Of a stretch of 64,000 nt of DNA, positions 29,076 through 39,030 are shown piece by piece. Source of the stretch: Sphingomonas faeni (GTDB taxonomy: Bacteria > Pseudomonadota > Alphaproteobacteria > Sphingomonadales > Sphingomonadaceae); assembly GCF_023195535.1 (NCBI RefSeq), contig NZ_JALPNF010000001.1, forward strand, positions 248,001-312,000. The letters are read 5' to 3'. Position numbers and translations under genes: made by a program. Under the pieces are notes generated by a model. The model saw only the letters and a program-made list of their open reading frames with translations. It was not told the DNA's origin and did no database searches. Each line of letters begins with the position of its first letter. The stretch's first letter is position 1.

Positions 29076-30136
29076 CGAAACGCGTCGACCGGCGCTGGTT
29101 GTCGGACGCGGTGCGGCGGATCGAGGCGGACTATAACCGGTCCGCCGACACGCATCTGATCCGCGTCGATTTGCCGCGGTACCCCGGCATCGTGCTGTAC
29201 CTGAAGGACGAGAGTTCGCATCCGACCGGCAGCCTCAAGCACCGGCTCGCGCGGTCGCTATTTCTGTATGCGTTGTGCAACGAGTGGATCGGGCCCGACA
29301 CGACGGTGATCGAATCCTCGTCGGGATCGACCGCGGTGTCGGAGGCGTATTTCGCTAGGATGGTGGGGCTGCGCTTCATTGCGGTGGTGCCCGCGACGAC
29401 CGCGGCGCCGAAGCTCGACGCGATCCGCTTCCACGGCGGCGAGATCCACATGGTCGACGATCCGCGCACCGTCTACGCGGTCTCGCACCGTTTGGCGGCG
29501 GAGACCGGCGGGCATTATCTCGACCAGTTCACCTATGCCGAGCGCGCGACCGACTGGCGCGGAAACAACAACATCGCCGAAAGCATCTTCGCGCAGATGG
29601 CCGAGGAGGAGCATCCCTGCCCGTCCTGGATCGTGTGCGGCGCGGGGACGGGCGGCACGTCAGCGACGATTGGGCGCTTCATCCGCTATTGCCGGCACGA
29701 CACCAGATTATGCGTCGCCGATCCGGTCCACTCAGTCTTCCACCGCCATTTCGCGGATCGCTCGGTTACCGCGCTGCCCGAGGGGTGCGCGTCGCGGATC
29801 GAAGGGATCGGTCGCCCGCGCGTCGAGCCGAGCTTTTTGCCCTCGGTGATCGACCGGATGATCGCGGTCGAGGACAGCGACAGCATCGGCGCGATGCGCG
29901 CGCTGTCGGACCGGCTCGGGCGGCGGGTTGGCGGTTCGACCGGCACCAACCTCTGGGCCTGCGCGCAGCTGATCGAGGAGATGGCAGCGGCGGGGCAGAC
30001 GGGGAGCATCGTCACCCTGTTGTGCGACGGCGGCGAGCGCTATGGCTGCACCTATTATCACGACGCGTGGCTTGACGAGCGCAACGTCGCGTGGACCGAC
30101 GCGGCGGCGCGGATGACGCAGTTTCTGGCTGATTGA
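29072..30136 (+). CDS. PLP-dependent cysteine-synthase-fold enzyme, Cds1-like
   Basis: 354 aa. Fold type II PLP enzyme: Schiff-base Lys in [11 protein letters not shown] near residue 56, Asn/Ser loop [14 protein letters not shown], phosphate-binding [14 protein letters not shown]. Longer than CysK, with a conserved-looking N-terminal segment, as in actinobacterial Cds1 (Rv3684), an L-cysteine desulfhydrase. It could instead be a cysteine or cystathionine synthase-type enzyme. Coupling with peptidase, serine dehydratase and 5-oxoprolinase genes favours cysteine catabolism to pyruvate, ammonia and sulfide; that role is inferred. Confidence 0.82.
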   Translation: MTKRVDRRWLSDAVRRIEADYNRSADTHLIRVDLPRYPGIVLYLKDESSHPTGSLKHRLARSLFLYALCNEWIGPDTTVIESSSGSTAVSEAYFARMVGLRFIAVVPATTAAPKLDAIRFHGGEIHMVDDPRTVYAVSHRLAAETGGHYLDQFTYAERATDWRGNNNIAESIFAQMAEEEHPCPSWIVCGAGTGGTSATIGRFIRYCRHDTRLCVADPVHSVFHRHFADRSVTALPEGCASRIEGIGRPRVEPSFLPSVIDRMIAVEDSDSIGAMRALSDRLGRRVGGSTGTNLWACAQLIEEMAAAGQTGSIVTLLCDGGERYGCTYYHDAWLDERNVAWTDAAARMTQFLAD

Positions 30137-30139
30137 CCG

Positions 30140-33100
30140 ATGACCGCATGGCAGTTCTGGATCGACCGCGGCGGCACGTTCACCGACGTCGTCGCGCGGC
30201 AACCCGACGGGCGGATCGTCACCGCCAAGCTGCTGTCGGAAGATCCCGAACGCTATGATGACGCGGCGGTCGAGGCGATTCGGCGGCTGACCGACGGCGC
30301 GGACGTACCCCTCGAACTGCGGATCGGCACGACGGTCGCGACCAACGCACTGCTCGAGCGCAAGGGGGAGCCGACCTGCCTAGCGATCACACGCGGGTTC
30401 AGCGATGCGCTGTTGATTGGTCACCAGGAACGGTCCGATATTTTCGCGCGCGACGTGAACCGGCCGCCGCCTTTGTTCGCGCATGTCGTGGAGATCGACG
30501 AGCGGGTCGGCGCGGACGGCGATGTGCTTCGTCCGTTCGATGCGGAGGCGGCCCGCGCAGGCTTGCAGGCGGCATTCGAGAGCGGGCTGCGCGCAGTCGC
30601 GATCGTCCTCATGCACGGCTATCGCTTCACCGCGCATGAGGAAGCGCTGGCGGCAATCGCTGCCGAGATCGGCTTCACCCAAATCTCGGTCAGCCACCGC
30701 GTCGCGCCGTTGATCAAGCTGATCGGGCGCGGCGATACGACCGTCGTCGATGCGTATCTGTCGCCGGTCGTCGGTCGCTATGTCGCAGGCCTGAACGACG
30801 CGCTGGGGCAGGGCGCGCTGTTCATGCAGTCGTCGGGCGGACTGGTCGACGGCGCGGGCTTTCGCGGCAAGGACGCGATCCTGTCGGGTCCCGCTGGCGG
30901 CATCGTCGGCATGGCCGCAACCGCGCGCGAGGCCGGGTTCGAGCACGTCATCGGCTTCGACATGGGCGGTACCTCGACCGACGTGTCCCACTATGCGGGC
31001 ACGTATGAGCGCGACACCGAGACGCTGATCGCCGGTGCGCGCATCCGCGCGCCGATGCTGAGGATCCATACCGTCGCGGCGGGTGGGGGCTCGATCTGTC
31101 GGTTCGATGGCGAGCGGCTGATCGTGGGGCCGGAGAGCGCTGGCGCGGTGCCGGGGCCTGCGTGCTATCGTCGCAGCGGGCCGCTGACGGTGACCGACTG
31201 CAACGTGATGCTCGGCAAGGTGCGCCCCGAATTTTTCCCGGCGCTGTTCGGACCGGCAGGCGACCAGCCGCTCGACGCCGAGGCGGTGGCGGCGCGGTTC
31301 GCGGAATTGCCGCTCGATCCGCAGGTCGCGGCGGAAGGGTTCGTCGCGGTCGCTGTGGCGAACATGGCGAACGCGATCCGGACGATTTCGGTCGCGCGCG
31401 GGCATGACGTGACGCGCTACACGCTCGCGTGTTTTGGTGGGGCTGGGGGGCAGCATGCGTGCCTCGTCGCCGATGCGCTGGCGATGGACCGGGTAATGAT
31501 CCACCCGCTGGCCGGGGTGTTGTCGGCGTATGGCATGGGGCTCGCCGATCGTCGGGTGCTGCGCGACGCGACGTCGGGCGCGTCGTTTGTGGACTATGCC
31601 ACGATCGAGCAGGCGTTGGACGGGTTGGCTGAGGCGGCGCGCGATGTGCTGGTGGCGCAGGGCGTCACGGCGGACGACGTTCGGATCGAACGCCGCGTGC
31701 ATCTTCGCAGGGGCCAGACTGACCACACGATCGAACTCGATCTTGCCGAACCGGCCGCGATGGTCGCCGCATTCGATACCGCACATATCGCGCAGTTCGG
31801 GTTTGCCAGCGAAGCGCCGCTGATTGCCGACCGGATCGTCGCCGAGGCGATCGCCGAGAGCCCGCCGATCGATGCTGCGCTCGTCACGTTCCCGTATGAG
31901 CCTGCCGCGCCGCTGTCCGTCGCCCCCGTTTACATGGCCGGCGCGTGGCACGACACGCCTGTCCTCGCACGCGAAGGGCTCCCTGTCGGACACTGCGTCG
32001 ACGGTCCCGCGCTGATCCTCGACAGCGTCTCGACTACCATCGTCGAGCCCGGCTGGCGCGCGCGCGTCGATCCGATCGGCAACCTGATTCTCGACCGCAT
32101 CGCCCCGCGTGTCGGCGCGAGCATCGGCACCGAATCTGATCCGGTGCGCCTCGCAATCTTCGCCGGTCTGTTCATGAGCATCGCCGAGGAAATGGGCGCT
32201 GCCCTCCAGCGCTCCGCCGCCTCGGTGAACATCCGCGAGCGTCTCGACTTCAGCTGCGCGCTGTTCGACGCGCACGGCAACCTCGTTGCCAACGCGCCGC
32301 ACATCCCGGTCCACCTCGGCTCGATGGGCGAGAGCATCCGCACGATCATCGACGCACGAGGCGGCGGCGCAGACGGCCGCGGTATCCGCCGCGGCGACGC
32401 TTACGCGCTCAACGCCCCGTATCGCGGCGGCACGCATCTGCCCGACATCACCGTCATCATGCCGGTCTTCGCCGATGACGCCGAAGCTGCCGCCTTCTTC
32501 GTCGCGGCGCGCGGGCATCACGCAGACGTCGGCGGGATCACGCCCGGTTCGATGCCGCCCGAAAGCCGCTCGGTCGAGGAAGAGGGCGTGCTGCTCGACG
32601 ACGTGCTGGTGGTCGACGAAGGACGCTTCCTCGAAGCGGACATGCGTGCGCTGTTCGCTGGCGGGCCCTATCCCGCCCGCAACATCGACCAGAACATCGC
32701 CGATCTCGCCGCCCAGCTCGCGGCCTGCACGAGGGGCGCGACCGGCCTCGTCCGGCTGGCCGGCGAGTACGGCGCGGACGTCGTCGCAGCCTACATGGAG
32801 CACGTCCAGGCCAACGCAGACGCCGCCGTCCGCCGCTTGATTGCGACGCTCGACGACGGCGATTTCGCGTACGAGATGGACGACGGCGCGGTGGTCCGCG
32901 TGGCCGTTCGCGTCGACCGTGCCGCCGCGACCATGGACGTCGATTTCGCCGGTACCAGCGACCAGCGCCCGACCAACTTCAACGCCCCCGTCTCGATCGT
33001 CCGCGCGGCTGTGCTCTATGTCGTCCGCGCGCTGATCGACGAGGCCGTGCCGCTCAACGACGGCTGCCTGCGCGGCGTCAGGATCCGCGTGCCGGAAGGC

Positions 33101-33682
33101 TCGATGTTGAACCCGCGCTATCCCGCCGCGGTCGTCGCGGGCAACGTCGAGACCAGTCAGGTCGTCACCGACGCGCTGTTCGGCGCGCTCGGCGCGATGG
33201 CGGCGAGCCAGGGGACGATGAACAACTTCACCTTCGGCAACGCCACGCACCAATATTACGAGACGATCGCGGGGGGCGCAGGCGCGGGCCCCGGCTTCGA
33301 CGGCGCGTCGGTGATCCAGACGCACATGACCAACAGCCGGCTGACCGACCCGGAAATCTTCGAAACGCGCTTTCCGGTACTGCTGGAGGAATTCTCGATC
33401 CGCCGCGGCTCGGGCGGGGCCGGCGCGCACCCTGGCGGCGACGGGGCGACACGGCGCGTGCGCTTTCTTGAGGACATGACCGCCTGCATCCTCGCCAACC
33501 GCCGTCGCGTGCCGCCGTTCGGGATGGCGGGCGGCGAAGGCGGCGGGCTCGGCTCTGCGACGGTCGAGCGCGCCGATGGCCGTGTCGAGCCGCTCGGCTC
33601 CACCGCGAAGGTCGACATGCACGCAGGCGACGTGTTCGTGATCGAAACGCCCGGCGGGGGCGGGTTTGGGAGAGTCGAATGA
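30140..33682 (+). CDS. ATP-dependent 5-oxoprolinase (fused HyuA-HyuB type)
   Basis: 1180 aa. It hydrolyses 5-oxoproline to glutamate with ATP, the salvage step of glutathione breakdown; hydantoinase activity is the alternative. The N-terminal half (to about 660) is HyuA-like with ASKHA phosphate motifs [14 protein letters not shown] and [13 protein letters not shown] and [11 protein letters not shown]. The C-terminal half is HyuB-like: [40 protein letters not shown] and the end GGGGFGRVE. It starts 3 bp after the PLP-enzyme stop and overlaps DUF2891. The HyuB half uses more C-ending codons than the preceding genes. A long antisense frame runs the whole length but is not a gene. Confidence 0.92.
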   Translation: MTAWQFWIDRGGTFTDVVARQPDGRIVTAKLLSEDPERYDDAAVEAIRRLTDGADVPLELRIGTTVATNALLERKGEPTCLAITRGFSDALLIGHQERSDIFARDVNRPPPLFAHVVEIDERVGADGDVLRPFDAEAARAGLQAAFESGLRAVAIVLMHGYRFTAHEEALAAIAAEIGFTQISVSHRVAPLIKLIGRGDTTVVDAYLSPVVGRYVAGLNDALGQGALFMQSSGGLVDGAGFRGKDAILSGPAGGIVGMAATAREAGFEHVIGFDMGGTSTDVSHYAGTYERDTETLIAGARIRAPMLRIHTVAAGGGSICRFDGERLIVGPESAGAVPGPACYRRSGPLTVTDCNVMLGKVRPEFFPALFGPAGDQPLDAEAVAARFAELPLDPQVAAEGFVAVAVANMANAIRTISVARGHDVTRYTLACFGGAGGQHACLVADALAMDRVMIHPLAGVLSAYGMGLADRRVLRDATSGASFVDYATIEQALDGLAEAARDVLVAQGVTADDVRIERRVHLRRGQTDHTIELDLAEPAAMVAAFDTAHIAQFGFASEAPLIADRIVAEAIAESPPIDAALVTFPYEPAAPLSVAPVYMAGAWHDTPVLAREGLPVGHCVDGPALILDSVSTTIVEPGWRARVDPIGNLILDRIAPRVGASIGTESDPVRLAIFAGLFMSIAEEMGAALQRSAASVNIRERLDFSCALFDAHGNLVANAPHIPVHLGSMGESIRTIIDARGGGADGRGIRRGDAYALNAPYRGGTHLPDITVIMPVFADDAEAAAFFVAARGHHADVGGITPGSMPPESRSVEEEGVLLDDVLVVDEGRFLEADMRALFAGGPYPARNIDQNIADLAAQLAACTRGATGLVRLAGEYGADVVAAYMEHVQANADAAVRRLIATLDDGDFAYEMDDGAVVRVAVRVDRAAATMDVDFAGTSDQRPTNFNAPVSIVRAAVLYVVRALIDEAVPLNDGCLRGVRIRVPEGSMLNPRYPAAVVAGNVETSQVVTDALFGALGAMAASQGTMNNFTFGNATHQYYETIAGGAGAGPGFDGASVIQTHMTNSRLTDPEIFETRFPVLLEEFSIRRGSGGAGAHPGGDGATRRVRFLEDMTACILANRRRVPPFGMAGGEGGGLGSATVERADGRVEPLGSTAKVDMHAGDVFVIETPGGGGFGRVE

Positions 33683-34662
33683 GGCATGGGATCGACCAGG
33701 CGACCGCGGCGCGGTTCGCGACGCTGACATTGGGACATCTGACCCGCGAATGGCCGTACAAGCTTGACCAGACGCTGGGCGGTCCGGGCGATCTTGCCTT
33801 GCCCAAGACGCTGCATCCGATCTTTCACGGCAGTTTCGACTGGCATAGCTGCGTGCACGGCTGGTGGCAGGTGATGCGCTTGGCACGCCTGTTCCCAGCC
33901 ATGCCGGAGGCCGCGGCGATCGAGGCGCTGGCGGACCGGATGCTCGTGCCTGACCTGGTAGCAGGCGAACTGGCCTATCTGTCACGCCCGACGACCGGAG
34001 GTTTCGAACGGCCCTATGGATGGGGATGGCTGCTCGCGTTGCACGACGAACTCGCAGTGCGGGCAGACCGTCCGTGGGCAGCGGCACTCGAGCCGTTGGC
34101 GCGTGCTTTTGCCGCGCGGTTCACCGCGTATCTCCCGAAGCTGGTCTATCCGGTTCGCAGCGGTAAGCACGACTGCACGGCGTTCGCGCTGGTTCATGCG
34201 CTGCAATGGGCACGGACGCATGACCCCGCGCTGGCGACGCTGATCGAAACCCGGTCCCGCGACTGGTACGGAGCAGACCGCGACTGCCGCCCCTGGGAGC
34301 CTAGCGGCGAGGATTTTCTGTCCGCCACCCTGTGCGAGGCGGTGCTGATGCGCGACGTGCTGGGCAGTGACTTCGCTGCTTGGTTGACGGCCTTCATGCC
34401 CGATCCTTTCGGCCCTACAATCACATGCCTGCGTACGCCGGCGATCGTCAGCGATCGGTCGGACGGACGGCTTGCGCATCTCGACGGTGTGAATTTGTCG
34501 CGCGCCTGGGGATGGCGGTCGATTGCCGACACGTTGCCCGATCCGGCGCGTGCGCGATCGGTGGCGGACGATCATCTGGCCGAGGCGCTGCCGCATCTCG
34601 CGGATGATTATATGGGAGAGCATTGGCTCGCGACGTTCGCCTTGCTCGCATTAGCCGCGTAA
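33679..34662 (+). CDS. DUF2891 family protein
   Basis: 327 aa, function unknown. The family block [20 protein letters not shown] and [12 protein letters not shown], then [15 protein letters not shown] and [14 protein letters not shown] suggest an all-alpha barrel of the (alpha/alpha)6 type with conserved His/Asp/Trp. No signal peptide. The ATG overlaps the 5-oxoprolinase stop (ATGA), so production is tied to that enzyme. A role in gamma-glutamyl or sulfur amino-acid metabolism is only inferred from the operon. Confidence 0.88.
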   Translation: MRHGIDQATAARFATLTLGHLTREWPYKLDQTLGGPGDLALPKTLHPIFHGSFDWHSCVHGWWQVMRLARLFPAMPEAAAIEALADRMLVPDLVAGELAYLSRPTTGGFERPYGWGWLLALHDELAVRADRPWAAALEPLARAFAARFTAYLPKLVYPVRSGKHDCTAFALVHALQWARTHDPALATLIETRSRDWYGADRDCRPWEPSGEDFLSATLCEAVLMRDVLGSDFAAWLTAFMPDPFGPTITCLRTPAIVSDRSDGRLAHLDGVNLSRAWGWRSIADTLPDPARARSVADDHLAEALPHLADDYMGEHWLATFALLALAA

Positions 34663-34985
34663 ATGCGCAGTCATGCTCGCCGAGAACCGGGCGAATCGTT
34701 GGGTGGCCAGCATCTTTCGACAACTAAAATCGTTTCGCACCCGAAATGGACTGATCTTCTTGACGTTCGCTGTCTTTTGCCGATCGGCAGCGTCAAAGGC
34801 GGTCTGGTCCGCCTGATCCGGGTTTGTCTTGCCCTAGCAACGACTTCGGCCGCGGTTTGTCCTCCCCGAGCGCCAAACCGCGCATTCTCCGGTTGGAGCA
34901 CTGCCTTGCGGGGATAGAGATCGGCGATTGACCGCTAGAAGCGAGCATGAAAGCGTCCGTCCAAGGAATGTTGCAGGAGGCGGCA
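34663..34985. other. 323-bp intergenic leader of the redox operon
   Basis: No convincing gene. It contains a TTGACG that could be a -35 box, the palindrome GCCGATCGGC, and a perfect 9-bp inverted repeat at 34851-34882. The promoter of the DUF4126 operon probably lies here. Confidence 0.5.
34851..34882. promoter_or_regulatory. Perfect 9-bp inverted repeat upstream of DUF4126 operon
   Basis: CGCGGTTTG and CAAACCGCG separated by 14 nt, about 104 bp before the start codon. It could be a dimeric regulator site or an RNA hairpin. Confidence 0.35.
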
Positions 34986-35441
34986 ATGCTAGTTCTCGCT
35001 CTGGTTCTCGGCATCGTCGCCGGATTGCGCGCCATGATCGCTCCCACGGCAATCGCGTGGGCCGCCTCGATGAGCCTGATACCCTTGCAGGGAACGTGGC
35101 TAGCCTTTCTGGGATGGCGGTTCACGCCCTGGGTGCTGTCGATCCTTGCGGTCGCCGAACTCGTCACCGACCAGCTGCCGTCGACGCCAAGTCGTACGGT
35201 GCCGGTACAGTTCGGCGTGCGGATTGTCTCGGGCGCCGTATCGGGTGCCGCGATCGGTTACGCGTCCGGATCGCCGCTGTTCGGCATGGTGCTCGGTATC
35301 ATCGGTGCCGTCCTGGGGACACTTGGTGGCGCGAGGCTAAGGGCGAGGTTGGCGGCGTCGCTCGGAAGCGATCGATCTGCCGCATCGATCGAGGATGCGC
35401 TAGCGATCGGCCTCGCAGTCTTGGTCGTCGCGCTCTTGTGA
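34986..35441 (+). CDS. DUF4126 membrane protein
   Basis: 151 aa, with AGGAGG ideally spaced before ATG 34986 (frame open to 34947). Four hydrophobic segments: LVLALVLGIVAGLRAMIAPT, a segment near 30-55, VRIVSGAVSGAAIGYAS plus GMVLGIIGAVLGTLGG, and ALAIGLAVLVVALL at the end. DUF4126 proteins are small inner-membrane proteins of unknown function. The stop overlaps the next start (TGATG), coupling it to a flavin disulfide oxidoreductase. Confidence 0.85.
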   Translation: MLVLALVLGIVAGLRAMIAPTAIAWAASMSLIPLQGTWLAFLGWRFTPWVLSILAVAELVTDQLPSTPSRTVPVQFGVRIVSGAVSGAAIGYASGSPLFGMVLGIIGAVLGTLGGARLRARLAASLGSDRSAASIEDALAIGLAVLVVALL

Positions 35442-36820
35442 TGCGGCGGTTCGACGCGATCATCGTCGGCGCCGGGCAGGCCGGACCGCCGCTGGCAGGG
35501 CGATTGACGGCGGCGGGAATGACCGTGGCACTGATCGAGCGCAAGTTGGTCGGAGGTACCTGCGTCAATACCGGCTGCATGCCCACCAAGACGCTCGTCG
35601 CCAGCGCGTACGCCGCGCATCTGGCGCGCCGGGCTGCGGAGTTCGGCGTCCGGACCGGTGAAGTCGGCATCGACATGCAGGCGGTGGCGGCGCGTGCGCG
35701 GAAGGTCGTCACGGATGCGCGGACCGGGAACGAGACGTGGCTGGAGGGGATGGCGGGGCTTACGCTACTGCGCGGCCATGCGCGGTTTACTGGCCCGGGG
35801 ACGATCAAGGTCGATGGCGAGGAGCTCACCGCACCGCGGATCTTCCTCAACGTCGGCGGCAGGGCGAGCGTGCCCGACATGCCCGGCGTCGGCGACGTGC
35901 CGCATCTCGACAACACCAACATGGTCGCGCTGCAGGCGGTACCCGAGCATCTCGTTGTCGTTGGTGGAAGCTATATCGGGCTGGAATTCGCGCAGATGTA
36001 TCGCCGGTTCGGCGCGGCGGTGACGGTGGTCGAGCGCGGCGAGCGGCTGATCGCGCACGAGGATGCCGACGTCTCCGAAGCGGTCCGCGCGATCCTGGAG
36101 GACGAGGGCGTAACAGTGCGGATCGGGGCGAACTGCATTGCCTTCGCAGCGCACGACGCGGGGGTCGCGGTATCGGTCGATTGCCATGCGGGGGAGCCGG
36201 TCGTGGTCGGCAGTCACGTCCTGCTCGCGGTCGGTCGGCGGCCCAATACCGACGATCTCGGGCTTGAGCTGGCCGGGATCGCGACCGATGCGAAGGGGTA
36301 CGTCATCGTCGACGAGTTGCTCCAGACCAACGTGCCGGGAATATGGGCGCTGGGCGACTGCAACGGGCGCGGCGCGTTCACGCATACCGCGTATAACGAC
36401 TTCGAGATCGTCGCCGCGAACCTGCTCGACGGCGACGATCGGACGCTGAGCCAGCGGCTAGTCGGCTATGCACTTTATATCGATCCGCCGCTCGGCCGAG
36501 TGGGGATGACGCAGGCGCAGGCGGAGAAGAGCGGGCGACCGATCCTGGTCTCGACGCGGCCGATGACGCGGGTCGGGCGCGCGATCGAGAAGGGCGAGAC
36601 CAAGGGTTTCATGAAGATCGTCGCGGATGCGGAGACGCAGCGGATTCTCGGCGCGGCGATCCTCGGCACCGGCGGCGATGAAGCGATCCATGGGATACTC
36701 GACATGATGCACGCGGACCAGCCGGTGTCGGCGCTGCGCTGGGCGGTGCCGATCCACCCGACCGTGTCCGAACTGATCCCGACGCTGTTGCTCGGTCTCG
36801 AGCCGCTGGTCCCGAGATGA
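35441..36820 (+). CDS. MerA-like pyridine nucleotide-disulfide oxidoreductase
   Basis: About 459 aa. Class I flavin disulfide reductase: FAD motif FDAIIVGAGQAGPPLAGRL, redox pair in GGTCVNTGCMPTKTL, NAD(P) motif VVVGGSYIGLEFAQMYRRFG, second FAD motif GIWALGDCNGRGAFTHTAYN, and the dimerisation-domain catalytic His/Glu in IHPTVSELIPT. It lacks the N-terminal heavy-metal domain and the C-terminal Cys-Cys pair of true mercuric reductase, and there are no mer genes nearby. Substrate unknown. Coupled at both ends (TGATG and ATGA) inside the redox operon. The frame is open upstream to 34928, but that part overlaps DUF4126. Confidence 0.88.
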   Translation: MRRFDAIIVGAGQAGPPLAGRLTAAGMTVALIERKLVGGTCVNTGCMPTKTLVASAYAAHLARRAAEFGVRTGEVGIDMQAVAARARKVVTDARTGNETWLEGMAGLTLLRGHARFTGPGTIKVDGEELTAPRIFLNVGGRASVPDMPGVGDVPHLDNTNMVALQAVPEHLVVVGGSYIGLEFAQMYRRFGAAVTVVERGERLIAHEDADVSEAVRAILEDEGVTVRIGANCIAFAAHDAGVAVSVDCHAGEPVVVGSHVLLAVGRRPNTDDLGLELAGIATDAKGYVIVDELLQTNVPGIWALGDCNGRGAFTHTAYNDFEIVAANLLDGDDRTLSQRLVGYALYIDPPLGRVGMTQAQAEKSGRPILVSTRPMTRVGRAIEKGETKGFMKIVADAETQRILGAAILGTGGDEAIHGILDMMHADQPVSALRWAVPIHPTVSELIPTLLLGLEPLVPR

Positions 36821-38481
36821 CCCCGAACGACAGCGTCGCGTCGCGCGAGCATCAAATGTTTCCGGTGCTGGACGCCGAGCAGGTTGAAACGGCAAAGCGG
36901 TTCGCGAGCGGTCCGGCAAGAACCTTTGCGCCCGGCGCGCAGATCTACGCAATCGGTGAACAGGCTGTGCCGGCTTGGTTGGTGCTCGCGGGATCGATCA
37001 AGGTCATCCGGCGTGACGGGCTGAGCCACGAGGCACCAATCACCACGCATGGTCCGGGGCAACTGACCGGCGAGGTCAATCAGCTCGCCGGTCGCCCGTC
37101 GATCGCCGGCGGGCGCGCCGGCCCCGATGGCTGCACCGCGCTGCCGTTCGATCCGGCGCATCTGCGGGCGTTGATGGTCGGTTCGGCGGATGTCGGCGAG
37201 ATCGTGATGCGCGCGTTGATCCTCCGCCGCGTCGGGCTGATCGAGCAGGGCAGCGGCGGCACCGTGATCGTCGGCGTACCGGGCAGCCCGGACATCGTCC
37301 GGTTGCAGGGGTTCCTCACGCGCTCGGGCTATCCCAACATCGTGCTCGACGCGGCGTCGGACGAGGAAGGACGTGCGCTGGTCGACCGGATCGGCGTGTT
37401 GCGCGGCGATCTGCCGCTGGTGGTCTGTCCGAATGGGACGGTGCTCAAGCGGCCGACCGATGTCGAGGTCGCGGCGTGCCTGGGGATCACGCCCGATCTC
37501 GATCCGGCCACCGTGTACGACGTCGCGATCGTCGGGGCGGGGCCGGCGGGGCTGGCGGCGGCGGTCTATGCCGCGTCCGAGGGACTGTCGGTGGTCGTGC
37601 TCGACGAGCGCGCGATCGGCGGGCAGGCGGGGGCGTCCGCGCGGATCGAGAATTATCTGGGGTTTCCGACCGGCATCTCAGGGCAGGCGCTGGCGGGCCG
37701 CGCGTTCAACCAGGCACTGAAGTTCGGCGCGGAGATCGCGGTGCCGCTGGAGGTCGCACGGCTCGATTGCGATGACGCGCGGCCGGCGGACGATCCGCTG
37801 GTACTCGCGCTGCCGGATGACAAGCGGGTCCGGTCGCGGACCGTGATCGTCGCGTCGGGCGCGCGCTATCGCCGGCCCGACATTCCCGATCTGGCGATGT
37901 TCGAGGGCGCAGGCGTGTCCTATTGGGCATCGCCGATCGAGGCGCGGCTGTGCGAGGGCGAGGAGGTCGCGCTGGTCGGCGGCGGCAATTCGGCAGGACA
38001 GGCGGTCGTCTTCCTCGCCCCCCGCGTGAAGCACCTCCATTTGATCGTGCGACGGGCACTCGCGGCGACGATGTCGAAATACCTGATCGACCGGATCGCG
38101 GCGCTGCCTAATGTGACCTTGCATGTCGGCACCGAGATTATCGGTCTCGAAGGCGACCGCGCGACCGGACTGACCGGGGCGGTGTTTCGCCAGCTGGATG
38201 GCGCGACTAAGCCCTGCGCGATGCGTCACCTGTTCCTGTTCATCGGTGCCGAGCCCAACGCCGGCTGGCTGCAGGGCTGCGTCGATACCGACGACAAGGG
38301 GTTCATCGTCACCGGCAAAGCGGCGCTCGCGTTGCAGACGAGCCGGACTCGCGTGTTCGCGATCGGCGACGTACGCGCAGGCTCGACCAAGCGGGTCGCG
38401 GCGGCGGTCGGCGAGGGCGCGGCGGTGGTCACGCAGGTCCATGTCGCGCTGGCCGACATGGCCGAACGGGAGGCGTCATGA
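36817..38481 (+). CDS. Thioredoxin-reductase-like flavoprotein with N-terminal cNMP-binding domain
   Basis: 554 aa. Residues about 15-130 are a cyclic-nucleotide-binding-type beta barrel (FAPGAQIYAIGEQAVPAWLV). Residues about 145-215 look thioredoxin-like. From about 232 a TrxR-type flavoprotein begins: YDVAIVGAGPAGLAAAVYAA, GGQAGASARIENYLGFPTGI, NAD(P) motif EVALVGGGNSAGQAVVFLA, and the final FAIGDVRAGSTKRVAAAVGEGA. The usual CxxC of thioredoxin reductase is replaced in SYWASPIEARLC, so it cannot be a classical thioredoxin reductase. It is coupled by ATGA overlaps to the MerA-like gene before and the UBP zinc-finger gene after. Confidence 0.88.
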   Translation: MTPNDSVASREHQMFPVLDAEQVETAKRFASGPARTFAPGAQIYAIGEQAVPAWLVLAGSIKVIRRDGLSHEAPITTHGPGQLTGEVNQLAGRPSIAGGRAGPDGCTALPFDPAHLRALMVGSADVGEIVMRALILRRVGLIEQGSGGTVIVGVPGSPDIVRLQGFLTRSGYPNIVLDAASDEEGRALVDRIGVLRGDLPLVVCPNGTVLKRPTDVEVAACLGITPDLDPATVYDVAIVGAGPAGLAAAVYAASEGLSVVVLDERAIGGQAGASARIENYLGFPTGISGQALAGRAFNQALKFGAEIAVPLEVARLDCDDARPADDPLVLALPDDKRVRSRTVIVASGARYRRPDIPDLAMFEGAGVSYWASPIEARLCEGEEVALVGGGNSAGQAVVFLAPRVKHLHLIVRRALAATMSKYLIDRIAALPNVTLHVGTEIIGLEGDRATGLTGAVFRQLDGATKPCAMRHLFLFIGAEPNAGWLQGCVDTDDKGFIVTGKAALALQTSRTRVFAIGDVRAGSTKRVAAAVGEGAAVVTQVHVALADMAEREAS

Positions 38482-38924
38482 GTTGCGGCTGCACGCATAT
38501 GGATACGATCCGGTCGGTCACGCCTAGCGCCAAGGGGTGCGAGGAGTGCCTGCGGATCGGCACCGAGTGGGTGCATCTGCGGCTGTGTCGGGAGTGCGGC
38601 CATGTCGGATGCTGCGACGATTCCCCGCACCGCCATGCGACCGCGCACTTTCATGCGACGCGGCATTCGATCATCGAGGGCTATGATCCGCCCGAGGGAT
38701 GGGGTTGGTGTTTCATATACGAGACGATGGTCGACCTGCCCGACCAGACGGCGCAATGGGGGCCTATCCCGCGGTTTGTCGAGCGCCAGACTGTGCGCGC
38801 CGGAGATGGAGCGCGCGGCCTAAGTGTTCGATCCTCCCCCGCCAGAGGGAGGTGGCGCCGAAGGCGACGGAGGGGGAGGATTGCGAAACGGGCGTTTCCC
38901 GTTCCGCCCCCTCCGTCAGGCTGA
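38478..38924 (+). CDS. UBP-type zinc-finger protein, 3' end formed by a repeat element
   Basis: 148 aa. ZnF-UBP domain with its Cys/His ligands in order: CGCTHM, CEECLRIG, CRECGHVGCCDD, HRHATAHFHATRHSIIEG and WGWCFIYE. In eukaryotes this fold binds ubiquitin C-termini; in bacteria its partner is unknown. The start overlaps the flavoprotein stop (ATGA). The last 32 codons lie inside the 129-bp inverted repeat (38829-38957) and encode a basic tail (GRWRRRRRRGRIAK). An ancestral protein probably ended near PIPRFVERQ. Confidence 0.85.
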   Translation: MSCGCTHMDTIRSVTPSAKGCEECLRIGTEWVHLRLCRECGHVGCCDDSPHRHATAHFHATRHSIIEGYDPPEGWGWCFIYETMVDLPDQTAQWGPIPRFVERQTVRAGDGARGLSVRSSPARGRWRRRRRRGRIAKRAFPVPPPPSG

Positions 38925-38957
38925 CGCCTGCCACCTCCCCCTGGCGGGGGAGGATCG
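38829..38957. repeat. 129-bp inverted-repeat element, family A copy 1
   Basis: Arms of about 50 bp (CGATCCTCCCCCGCCA... and its complement) around a variable 25-30-bp centre. A second copy of identical length lies at 59735-59863. It overlaps the 3' end of the UBP gene. Confidence 0.9.
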
Positions 38958-39030
38958 AAGGGTCGACGCTTGCGTCGTCGGATACCGACCGCTAGCCGGC
39001 ATCGATCGGTAAAGGCGTGAGCAAGCGAAA

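Noticed and set aside
30380..34087. Open frame of 1235 codons on the minus strand, opposite 5-oxoprolinase and DUF2891
   Set aside because: Arg/Asp/His-rich composition typical of antisense to high-GC codons, no family motif, and both sense genes are well supported.
35441..36820. True mercuric reductase (merA)
   Set aside because: No N-terminal heavy-metal domain, no C-terminal Cys pair, and no merR/T/P neighbours.
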